64,000 bases of DNA from Pyropia yezoensis. Lineage: Eukaryota > Rhodophyta > Bangiophyceae > Bangiales > Bangiaceae. Made by a program: the position numbers and the translations under genes. The notes under the pieces were generated by a model, which ran no database searches, was not told the origin of the DNA, and saw only the letters and a list, made by a program, of their open reading frames with translations. The stretch is taken from contig CM020619.1 of the NCBI GenBank assembly GCA_009829735.1, positions 27,554,063 through 27,618,062 of the forward strand. Direction: 5' to 3'. Below are positions 1 through 9,458 of the stretch, piece after piece. Position 1 is the first letter of the stretch, and every line of letters begins with the position of its first letter.

Positions 1-1782
1 GAGGGGGTAGATTGGGGAGAGTAACAGTAGGTCACAGTCACCGGTAAAAGCTCAACACAATCGATTAGGTCGCAACACCACGAGTACAAGAAAAGGACCG
101 GATCCCTATCCGTGTGCCAGGGCCGAAGACGGCGTCACCACAAGGGTGACGGAAACCCGTCCCCTGCTGCTCCACCAATGTAGCACAATAGGAATCCGTC
201 GCACGTCCACTCTCAGGGAACACTCACCAAGGGGGATCGGCACCAACGTCACCGGGAGGCCAAGGTTGCTGTCCTTGGAGCGCAAGCCACGGGACCAAGA
301 TGGGAGCCCAAATGGGAGGGGTTTGTTGTTCTACCTTGGCCGGCGGTGGATTCGCCACCGGCCCCCTCGTTATAAACCCTCGGAGACACTACTAACTACC
401 CTCCACCCCAAGATGCAAGTCCCTCTGGTCCTACGTAACTTATAGATACCGTGACCAGTACGGACTCTCAAATTGAAAGTTAAGGATTAGAAGTAGCCCC
501 CCTAATATTAGGGTCACAATACGGACAACCATATTGCTACACACGCCCCTCCGCACTGCACTCCACCTGCCGAAGGTGGAACCGCCAGAGGGCAGCGGGC
601 TGGGGGGGGTTGCCTCCCTGATGTACCTGGTCCAGGAGAGGAGTCCACGAGGGGAACGGGGGGAGAGGCCGCTTCATCAGGAGCATGAGGGGCACCTGCC
701 CGAGATGCCTCAACGGGCACTGGACACGTGAGGACCAGGCTTCTTCGTGGACCAACCAGGCGACCCCATGACATGGAACATTTACCCCAAGAACGGCCAT
801 CTCAATAACGGTGACCCGCACACAGAAAAAGGTCCTCAAAACAATGGCCTCCAGCCGTCCCCTGGCTCCTCTCTAAAATCGACTAACCCTCTTTCAAACC
901 TCAGTTAGCTCATGGGCCCGGATCGACCCCCGAGCCGGGCAAATCATTGCGAAAGGGATGGCCCTATTTCAGGGTCGACAGCAGCCAGTCCACCGAGGGT
1001 ATCCCTGAAAGCGGTACACCGTCAAGGGGACCCAAGGACCTCATGAGTTCGCATGGGGCTCTGTGATCCTTCTGTCAGCGTGGCACCCGTGGACCGCGCC
1101 ACGGCCGGTGTGGAGCCCGGGCCCGAGCCGAGAAAAACCTCCATGTATCTGTTTTGTGCAAGGTACCATACCTAGCTATGTATATATCCATCTATCAATA
1201 TGTATCCGCTCACCTACGTAATAGGTTTTTTTGTTCATTAGCATATATTTAGTGAATGTTTCCATATCTCTCTATAAGACGCCAGGTGACCCAATTAAAA
1301 CCCTCGAACTGTGTCTTTCCGATTGGATGCCCGACTGTCAGACCTCTCCGTGAGAGCGACTGTGGTCCAATCAAAGTCTTACATATCCAGGTTGTGTCCA
1401 GGTTCTGATCAACACTGTCGGGGCCTCTTGATCCGGGCTCAAAACCTGGACATCCGGGTTTTCTTTCCCATAGGGCACTTGCGCAACGCCCTCAGCAAGG
1501 GCCTCGCCGTAACAGGTCATTGACGAGGGGGATGGTTGATGGAGCTGGGTTTGTCGACGGCACAGTGGGTCTACGTGAGACCGTGTTCCTTGATTTCGTG
1601 AAATTTGGTGCGAGTCGATGTGCCCCCGAGGCCCGTGAAGGCCGATTTCGTTGAAGAGATTGTGCTTACATAGGCGTGCCTACGAGCTGGGGATATAGTT
1701 GTTCGTCGCCATTTCTCGACCATGACGACAAGCACGTCATGGCCCTGTGTCCCTGCGGGAGGGCGGAGATGTTCAGGTCGTG
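1..1782. other. Region without a recognisable gene
   Basis: I see no convincing coding region here. The open frames are short and read like shadows of GC-rich DNA. Around 1140-1290 the base composition becomes AT-rich, with TATGTATATA-like stretches, unlike the rest of the window, so this could be degenerate transposon or intergenic DNA. A weak CPRC...GH-like stretch near 690-720 recalls a retroviral-type zinc knuckle but lacks the last ligand and has no gag context. Confidence 0.4.
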
Positions 1783-1905
1783 TATAGTGCGTCCCGTAAA
1801 AAGTAGACGTGCACGTGTCGTGATCATGTCAAGTGTCGGCCACTGGACCAATCAAACCCACACTACACGACCTGTGCACGTCCACTGTTTACGGGACGCA
1901 CAATA
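1783..1905 (-). mobile_element. 123-bp MITE, copy 1 (TA-flanked)
   Basis: This short non-coding element has terminal inverted repeats of about 28 bp that begin GTGCGTCCCGTAAAAAGT. Its interior carries the motif GGTTTGATTGGTCCAGTGGC. Two more copies, both also 123 bp, lie at 36395 and 48927; this one is in the opposite orientation. The outermost bases are TATTGTGCG at one end and TATAGTGCG (reversed) at the other, so a TA dinucleotide sits outside each end. That fits a Tc1/mariner-type MITE with a TA target duplication. It lies about 0.5 kb upstream of the first UBA-like gene. Confidence 0.85.
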
Positions 1906-2409
1906 CTGTACCCCCGCCGCGCTACCTGGCCGGAGCGAGCGATCAATCAAACCATTGTCGCCAATTTACCCCCTCAATCACCAGTCTCGTTTGTGTAATT
2001 AGAACCAACGCACTCAATCATGTGAAAGTATTTTGTGGAGCTTGGAGGGAGTGTTCCGCTGTCCCTTTGTCAGTTCCGAGAACTAGCTTTGTAGTTATTT
2101 GGTACTTACAAGACAACGGACGAAACCGGCTGGTGCATGGGCAACGGCGTCGGCGTCGCTGTCGCAGCCGTCCTCGAACGCGCCCGCACCGGCGTAACCA
2201 CCCCGGCCATCGGCGAAGCTCGGTGTCGAGTGTCTGGCCGGGTCCCGGCTATTTGTCGCCCCTCCTGCCCCCCGGTACGGCGGACCCTGCTCCCCCCCCG
2301 CGCCTCCTGCTGCAGGACACTACATCCCTTGCCCGGTAGCTGTTGACCGGGACGGTAAGCCGCCATCCCCACTACGCCCCCCTACCGCCCTCCCCGCGAC
2401 CCCCCGACC
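1906..2409. other. Upstream region of the first UBA-like gene
   Basis: This 0.5-kb stretch between the MITE and the start codon holds no convincing gene. It probably contains the promoter and 5' leader of the downstream gene, but I see no clear TATA box. Confidence 0.4.
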
Positions 2410-5400
2410 ATGTTGTCCCTCAATGGCGGTGCCGGCAGTGGCGCCGATGCGGGAGCCCGGAGTATGCCGCGAAAAAGCAAGGCGGTTATGGCCAAGGTGG
2501 ACCGTGTGACAGAGGTCTGCAACGTCACCTCGGAGGAGGCGCACCGCGTGCTTGCGGACTGTGAGATGGACGTGCAGCGTGCGATTGAGCGCTTTGTCAG
2601 CGGTACGTGTCGCTGTCCTGGTCGGATGGATGGTGGTCGGGTTGGTCTAGTTGCTGCTTGTATTGCATGAGGCCGGTAGCTTGCTCTTTGTCTGATGCGT
2701 AAGGTCACTCTGTTTTCCACCTTAACGTGGAGAGCTCACATCTGCGTTGCACTGTGTGTGGGTGTTTTGGCGTTGCTGTTCACATTCTTGGCTGCCCACA
2801 TCTCGTATTCTTTCCGGCATTCCCCTCCCCTCCTCCCCAACCTGTTCAGGTGAAGAGGACTGGAGCGAAGTGGCTGCCAAGAAAAAAAAGCCTGCTCGAC
2901 CGCCGCCCACCCGCACTTCAGGAGGCCGCTCCCACCCCAGGGCGCATGATGGCGGCCAACGGCCTCCAAAGTCCAGCTCCCGCGGCGGCTCCCGACAGGC
3001 TTCTGGCGGAGGTGGCGGTGGTGGTGGCGGCGGCAGCGGGGGCGGCGGCGGTGGGAACTCGGCGTCGGGTGGCGGCCGCGGCGGCGGCGGTGGTGGCACT
3101 GGGGCAGGCGCTCGCAGCGGCCCGCCGGCCCCGAAGCCACTTCCCCCCTATCTTGGCCCTGTAGACGATGGGCATGGGGTCCCCAAGCCGCTGATTCCCA
3201 CCGCCGGCAAACCCGCCGCCGCTGCCCCTCCAGGCGTTGTCAGTGGTGGCAGCTGGGCACCACCCCTTCCGGGCGCAACCGGCCCGCACTTGGGAGGCGG
3301 CGGCGGCGGCGCCGTACCGGCGCACCACCTTCCCCCCTCTTCATCTGGTCCTCCCCCTACGATCAACTATGCTTCTGTAGCAGCTTCGGGCTTGTCGTAT
3401 GCTAAGGCGGCAGCGTCCCCGGAGCGCCATGTGCCGCCCCGGTCAGCTGCGGCTGCTGCCGCCGCTGCCGCAGCTGCCCAATCATCCAAACACCAGCGCC
3501 CACCCCCACCAAAGGCCGTTGCCCCGCCTGTGCCACTGGCAGTCGTCGGCGGCGGCGCACCACCGCCACCGATCGGGGTGGTGGCCCCATCCGATGCGCC
3601 GGGCGCGCGGCAGGGGTCTGCCGGTGCGATTGGTGTGTCGCCGTTGGCAGCGGCAGCCGTGGTTCCACCTCCTCGCACAGCCCAACTGGGCGGGGCGATT
3701 GGTAGCGGCGGCGAGGCAGCTCGTCGTACCGAGAGCGATATGTACCAGCAGTCGTCTGAGCTAGCAGTTGCGTCGGCTGCCACGGCGCTAGCTGGCGCTT
3801 GGACTGTGCCTCCCGGGCCGGTGGGCCCGACTACTCTTCCGTCTTCGCTTGTTCCGCCTGCCGCTGAGCCCAGCGTGATTGGCACGTCCGTATGGGGGGC
3901 GCCGCCACGCATGCCGGCGCCTGTTGCTCCTCCAGTTGCGCCGGTCGCACCACCATCTTCTGTCGTATCGCCCGTTGCGCCACCACCACCCGCAGTGGCG
4001 GCAGCTGTGGATGTGGCAACCGCTTCGGCGCCTGTGTCGGCGCCCATTTCGGCGACGATGTCGGCGCCGACGTCTGGGTCTTCTGTGGCGCTCGATCGGT
4101 CGGCCGTGGCAGTCGGCCCACCCCCCATGTCGTCTGTACCGTCGGTGTCGTCTGTGCCGTCAGTGCCGTCTGTACCAGTTGGTAGTGTAGGCCTTACTGC
4201 TACTGGTTCCAGCGCCGGTGCAGCGGGGGTGGACTCAGTGGGTCTCCAGTTTGGGTCTTTCAACCTGGGTGGTCTTGGCAGCGGCGGGGTGGACTGGTCG
4301 GCGGGCAGCTTTGCGTTTGACTCGTCTTCAACGGGCGGCGCAGGCGCAGATCTGGGAGGTGCGGCCGCCGCGGTTGCGCCCCCACGCTTTGACCCGTACG
4401 CCTCGTTCGCTGGGGGAGCCAGTGCGGGCGCTACGCCTGGCGGCGCTGTAGGGGTAGTAGATTCCGGCGCAGCCGGCGTTGTCGGTGGAGGTAAGGCTGC
4501 CATCGGCGGTGGTGTGGTCGGTGGTGGTGTTAGCGGCGGGGTCGCCGTCGGTGGGAACGTGAGTGCCAGTGGAGGCGCGCCGGATGTTCTCGACCAGCAG
4601 CAGCAGTCGTCATCTCAGCAGCAGCAGCCGCCTGTGGCAGCTAACTTGGGCGATCTGCGAGGCGCGCCGGCCGGTGGCGTCGGCGATGGTCGTGACGACG
4701 GTCGTGGGGACGGCCGCAGTGGTGGCGACGGTTTTGGGCAGGATGCGGCAGCGGCCGCGTCGGCGGCGGCAGCCGCTGGTCAGTATGGTATTTTCCCGGG
4801 CATGGGCTTCTCGTATGGGCAGCCGCTTCCACCATACGGTTATGGCAACCCCTACATGCAGCAGCCACCTCAGGGACAGGGTGGCTATGCCTATGGCATG
4901 GCCTTCGGGGGCGGTGGCGGCGGCGGCGGGTCTGGCGCAGGTGGTGGGGCGAGTACTGGAGGAATGGAGGCGGGTGTCGGTGGCGGTGGCCGCAGCGGCT
5001 ATGGAGACACTAGCATGGGCAGCGGAGTTGGCAGCGGAGCCGGCGGTGGTGGTACCGCCAGCGGTGGCTATGACCCGTCCGGTACTGCCGGTGTGAGCGC
5101 CATGGGTATCGGTGGAATGGGCGGCTATGGCGGGCTTTACGGCTACGGTGGAGGATACGGCGCGCCCAGTGGCGGTGGGCAGGATTCCAAGTATGGGGAG
5201 CCGCCGTCGGGCCAGGCGGGTATTGCCAGTTATGGAGGCCAGGGACTGCCTGACGGCGCGACGCAGGGCGGTGGCGCTCAGGGCGGGCCGGGCATGTACG
5301 GTGGGGCCGAGGCCTGGGGCGCGAATGGTGGTATGGGCGGCCTTCCTGGCGGGGTGTCTCCGGCACAGGCACAGGCACAGGCGCAGGCGCAGGCGCAGGC

Positions 5401-5479
5401 GCAACAGCAGCACCAGCAGCATCAGCAGCAGCACTACAACAATTACTACCACGGTGGGGGGAGCGGTGGCTACTACTGA
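2410..5479 (+). CDS. UBA-like, low-complexity protein (UBAP2L/Lingerer/GIP1-like), copy A
   Basis: Two exons are proposed: 2410-2602 and 2850-5479, giving 940 residues. The 247-nt intron starts GTACGT and ends TTCAG, in phase 1. Residues about 18-65 form a UBA-like helical domain (AHRVLADCEMDVQRAIERF) followed by a tryptophan and a KKKKP stretch. That is the order seen in metazoan UBAP2L/Lingerer and plant GIP1 (DUF1296) proteins. A central LQFGSFNLGG motif resembles the conserved FG-type motif of UBAP2L/Lingerer. The rest is rich in Gly, Ala, Pro and Gln, and the tail is an AQ-repeat followed by NNYYHGGG and ending GGYY. Family members act in stress granules or bind transcription factors; which role applies here is unknown. 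A paralogue with the same intron position and tail lies inverted at 36819-40402. The domain call is from recalled family features; the gene structure is seen directly. Confidence 0.85.
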
Positions 5480-5712
5480 GGTAGGCGATGTGCTCGGCAG
5501 GAGTCCCGCGGCGGTGGTGCTCTCTCCTTGGGGGTGAAGCCCATGGGCACTGCGCCCTTGTTTTTGAGTGCCTCCGCACTGCCTGCCCGGTCGCTCCCTG
5601 CCCGGGTGGATTGTCATTGGCGATGCCAGCCCACTCGCCCCATGTGTTTGCTTGTTGTTTGCCTTGGTTTTTCGCTTGAAAATAGTTCTGGTTGCCTGCT
5701 TTCCCCTCTTAT

Positions 5713-6434
5713 GGCGTACCCACCAACGTGACTATCGGACAATGGACTATAATGTAACGTTACGGAGCGAAATCGCATATTCTTGTAACAAAGCGACAGC
5801 CAATCATATGAAGCCCAGGGAGACCTCCGTTGGTCCGTGGACTATCGGAGTGACAAAAGCAGCGAGTTTTAGTCATACGGCTAGTCAACTGACTATCGGG
5901 CGCGTTGTGATACGTGCGTCTGATTGGCTGAAGTGATTTTCAAGTTGTGACGAAAGGTAAGTAGGACTTGCACACCGAAGACCAATATATGGCCTCGTTT
6001 TAGTCATCCCGTTAGTTCACGTGGGTGATTAGTCCTCACAGCGATGACATGTAGGTGGTGGTTGTGGTGCACGGAAAATGGTGACCCGTGCTCTTGCACT
6101 CTGTGGCTCAGGGCATACCCATTCACGTGGACGAACGGGATGACTAAAACGAGGCCATATATTGGTTTTCGGTGTGCAAGGCCTACTTACCTTTCGTCAC
6201 AACTTGAAAATCACTTCAGCCAATCAGACGCACGTATCACAACGCGCCCGATAGTCAGTTGACTAGCCGTGTGACTAAAACTCGCTGCTTTTGTCACTCC
6301 GATAGTCCACGGACCAACGGAGGTCTCCCTGGGCTTCATCTGATTGGCTGTCGCTTTGTTACAAGAATATGCGATTTCGCTCCGTAACGTTACATTATAG
6401 TCCATTGTCCGATAGTCACGTTGGTGGGTACGCC
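5713..6434. mobile_element. Foldback element with about 310-bp inverted arms
   Basis: The left arm (5713 to about 6025) and right arm (about 6118 to 6434) are nearly perfect reverse complements around a loop of roughly 90 bp. Mismatches are few, for example CATATGAAG against CAGATGAAG. The outer ends read GGCGTACCCACC and its complement. The motif GACTATCGG recurs several times in each arm. No open frame spans the element. I could not identify a clear target-site duplication; GTAC at each end is possible but is also part of the palindrome. It is probably a MITE or foldback transposon, and the single-stranded form would make a very stable hairpin. It sits between the UBA-like gene and the galT promoter. 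Confidence 0.9.
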
Positions 6435-6810
6435 CTCCCCGGCTACGCTGGTCGCACTCATGGTCACTGGCGTTGTTCCGTGCTTTCTTGCTGCACGTTT
6501 GAACCTTTGTACTGTACAGGAGCGACAAGGTAGCGCGCAACGAGAAAAAAAGTGGAAAAGAAGCGAAAAGTTTGTCAACTTGTATGTACTTTGGCAACCG
6601 CGTTGCATCAATCTGAATTGGACTCCCTCTCGGCAGCAGGGCGGTTTGCAGGCAGCATCGCACAGCCGGGTGTTTCCTCGGCTCTGCCAGCATCGGTTCA
6701 GACCGAGCGTTGCACTGCCGACTGGTGTTCAAGGTGACTGCGGTGTGACGCACTAGTCACCACCCCGCGACTCGGCAGTACTGTGCCCTGCACCTTCCTT
6801 GCTTGTCACC
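6435..6810. other. Upstream region of the galT gene
   Basis: No gene is visible. The stretch presumably holds the promoter and 5' leader of the uridylyltransferase gene. The foldback element ends right at its left edge. Confidence 0.4.
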
Positions 6811-7905
6811 ATGGCCGACAGTGCGGATTCTCCCTTCGACTACGCCGAGCATCCCCACCGGCGGCGCAACCCCCTGACCGGGACGTACGTACTTGTGTCC
6901 CCCCATCGCGCCAAGCGGCCCTGGCAAGGATCCCAGGAGGAACCCCCGTCGGATAACCGACCCGAGTATGACCCTGATGACTATCTTGGTCCTGGCAACT
7001 CCCGAGTCAACGGGACGGTGAAGAACCCCGACTACAAGGACACTTTTGTGTTTGACAATGACTTTCAAGCGTTGCTGTCCGACACTCCGGACGGGGCCGT
7101 GGGCAACCCAGACAATGACGACCTGTTGGTGGCGCGGGCGGTGAAGGGGAAGTGCCGGGTGCTGTGCTTCTCGCCCAAGCTCAACGTCACCGTCGCGGAA
7201 ATGAGCGTGCCCGCTTTGCGCAAGGTCGTGGACGCGTGGGTGGACGAGTATGCCACCCTCAGCAAGCTGGATTACATTGCCCACGTTCAAATCTTTGAGA
7301 ACAAAGGCAGCATGATGGGCTGCAGCAATGCCCACCCTCACGGACAGATCTGGAGCTCTTCGTGGATCCCCGAGGCACCCGCGACGGTGCTGGCTAACCT
7401 GGCCGGCTACACGTCCCGCAAGGGCACCCACTTGCTGGAGGACTACGCGTCGCTGGAGGAGAAGTCGGGGGAGCGCGTTGTGTGTAGCAATACTACCTTC
7501 CTTGCTGTTGTGCCCTTTTGGGCGGTGTGGCCGTTCGAGGTACTGGTCATGACGAAGAAACGGATTCCTTCGTTTGAGTCGTTTGGCGAACAGGAGAAGG
7601 AGGACCTGGCTGACATCTACCGCCGTGTGACCTGCCGCTACGACAACCTGTTTACGACGCTTTTCCCGTATTCGATGGGTATCCACCAGGCGCCGACCGA
7701 CGGCACCGGGCAAGATGTTGCGCACTTCCACATGCACTTTTACCCGCCCTTGCTGCGGAGCGCAACGGTGCGCAAGTTCATGGTTGGGTTTGAGTTGCTG
7801 GCCGAAGCGCAGCGGGACCTGACGGCTGAGCAGGCGGCCGCCCGTCTCCGTGCTTGCTCTGAGGTGCACTTTAACGATGCAAAGAAGGCGGACAAGCCGA
7901 CGTGA
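6811..7905 (+). CDS. galT: Galactose-1-phosphate uridylyltransferase
   Basis: This intronless gene encodes 364 residues. The enzyme swaps UMP between UDP-glucose and galactose-1-phosphate in the Leloir pathway, in the cytosol. The active-site motif NAHPHGQIW is intact, with His175 and the nucleophile His177. The C-terminal HFHMHFYPP block that carries the second metal site is present, and so is the early RRNPLTG.YVLVSPHR block. The ATG at 6811 sits in a good context (CACCATGG) and matches the usual family start. The CxxC zinc pair expected in the 'CxLCPGN' segment reads DDYLGPGN here, and the next zinc-ligand position (SPxH in the bacterial enzyme) reads SPKL. The structural zinc site therefore looks lost while the catalytic site is kept. 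In a red alga the product would feed galactan and floridoside metabolism, which is an inference. Confidence 0.95.
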   Translation: MADSADSPFDYAEHPHRRRNPLTGTYVLVSPHRAKRPWQGSQEEPPSDNRPEYDPDDYLGPGNSRVNGTVKNPDYKDTFVFDNDFQALLSDTPDGAVGNPDNDDLLVARAVKGKCRVLCFSPKLNVTVAEMSVPALRKVVDAWVDEYATLSKLDYIAHVQIFENKGSMMGCSNAHPHGQIWSSSWIPEAPATVLANLAGYTSRKGTHLLEDYASLEEKSGERVVCSNTTFLAVVPFWAVWPFEVLVMTKKRIPSFESFGEQEKEDLADIYRRVTCRYDNLFTTLFPYSMGIHQAPTDGTGQDVAHFHMHFYPPLLRSATVRKFMVGFELLAEAQRDLTAEQAAARLRACSEVHFNDAKKADKPT

Positions 7906-8282
7906 GGAGCGTGTTTTGGAGCGCTGTCGCGCTGCCGGCCGCTCCTTGCTGCAGGCTAGTGTGTCCTGGTTGGTAGTGGTAGTCCTTTCTCTCTCGAACC
8001 TGGGGAGCTTGTCATGCTTGAGCGATGCAGTACAATTTTTTCATCGAATTATGCGAAGGGAACTCACCATCAGGTGTCATCTGCGGGCCGCGGGTGCACG
8101 TGGCAGCCACTGGCTGCGTGCCGCGCCACGCATGGCCTGAAGGCCTCCGACTGAGTGCAGCGCCTCGGCTCCGTGGACCAAGAGGTCTGCCACAGTGCGC
8201 GAGTTGTCCTCACCGTGCCGCGTGGGTGTCTCTGCATCTCCTCCGAGCCTGCCTCCCCTTCTGTGACGCGCCAACTTTCACG
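7906..8282. other. galT 3' end and upstream region of the next gene
   Basis: This spacer runs between the galT stop and the start of the small three-exon gene. I see no coding region or structured RNA in it. Confidence 0.4.
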
Positions 8283-9148
8283 ATGGCGTCCGCCTCACAC
8301 CCGACTGTCATTGTTGGCGTGACTCTCGCCTCAAGCGATATGACCCGCGCTCTTTCCCGGTCCTTTCGTGTTCGGGGTACGGTAACCGGCATCGGTGCTT
8401 GTTGGAGTCTGGCGTCTGTTCCTCGCTCAATGCGCAGCATTAATTGTTCTTCTGCCCTGCCTTCATCACCCCTTACTGGTCTTTGGCCCGGGCCCAGCTC
8501 AAACACACTGACATGTACTACTTGAACCCCATGCCACATGTGCATTTTTTCGTCTTCTTCAACCTCTCTCTATTGTTTTCTGCAGTGAACAAGGCGCCCA
8601 TGAACTGCGTACGTCTTGCCTGTTTGCATGCCTAGTGTGGAGTTGTTCACTGGGTGTCTGGTTTCCTCAACATTGGCTGTCTCGACGGAATGAGAATCTG
8701 TCAGAAAGCTGCTCTTGCCGGGTGCCTCAATGACTGTGTCGACTGTGACTGACACGTCTTCCCATTGTACGAGCCGCTGTGCTTGGTACCCACACCGCCG
8801 TTGCAAATGAAGCAGGACTTCATCATGCCTTTTCCATCTCGGTCAGGTGGGCCCGCGTCCCTCGCAATCTTGTACCTGAGCCGCCCTGACGCTTCCCCCG
8901 AGAACATGGCTCGAGTTGCAGCGCTGCAGCGCGCCTTTCGCCAGTCTCTTACTCTGGCAGCCGTTGACGCCCGTGGGGCGCTTGGCGGCTTCCAGGCTCT
9001 TCAAGACGCCCTGGCGCAGGGCAGCCAGTCACCCAGGGGGGGAAGAGGCGGCGGTGGTTGCCATTTGCTGGCCCCGGTACTGGGCGGCGACGCAGGAGCG
9101 GAACTTGCCATCACAGTGAGAAATTCCTTCATCGAGCAGGGGCTGTAA
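8283..9148 (+). CDS. Small three-exon gene with a 23-nt micro-exon, function unknown
   Basis: The proposed exons are 8283-8376, 8586-8608 and 8816-9148, giving 149 residues. The first intron starts GTACGG and ends TTTTCTGCAG after a pyrimidine tract. The second starts GTACGT and ends GAAGCAG. Phases fit exactly: exon 1 leaves one base, and the 23-nt exon 2 completes eight codons (NKAPMNC region). Exon 3 then opens with DFIMPFPSR, whose GGPASLAILYLSRP stretch looks like a beta strand, and closes with ITVRNSFIEQGL. The fold looks like a small soluble alpha/beta protein. I do not recognise the family. It converges on the GT61 gene, with 211 bases between stop codons. The reading frame after exon 1 depends on the splice model, so transcripts would decide it. 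Confidence 0.55.
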
Positions 9149-9270
9149 ACAGCCTGGGTCTTGGAGTGTACGCCAAGGGACATGGCCTCTTCGCTAGCAA
9201 CCAGGGACGGGCAAGAGAAAATGGACGTGAGGAAAAATGCGTTGCATACTGCTGGCTCAGTCAGGCCCAT

Positions 9271-9458
9271 TCTCGTCACCGCCTTCATCGCCGTCACCGG
9301 GGGCCTCCAAACGCTGCGTGACAGTCGCCTCGACCACCAGTTTGGCTAGCTGCTTCTCGTCAACCCGCACCGCCTTCATCGGCATCACCGGGGGCCTCCA
9401 AACACTGCGTGACAGCCGCCTCGACCACCAATTTGGCCAGCTGCTTCTCGTCAACCCG
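9271..9458. repeat. 91-bp tandem duplication at the 3' end of the GT61 gene
   Basis: Two adjacent copies (about 9279-9369 and 9370-9458) share the GCCTTCATCG...CTTCTCGTCAACCCG unit with a period of 91 bases and only a few differences. The GT61 stop codon (TGA, reverse strand at 9360-9362) falls near the junction. The second copy is read in a different frame because 91 is not a multiple of three. Confidence 0.85.

Noticed and set aside
640-740. Zinc-knuckle remnant (CPRCLNGH)
   Set aside because: The spacing is wrong and the last Cys is missing, with no retroelement genes nearby.
9271-9458. Link between the 91-bp GT61 duplication and the 91-bp satellite
   Set aside because: Only the period matches; the sequences are unrelated.
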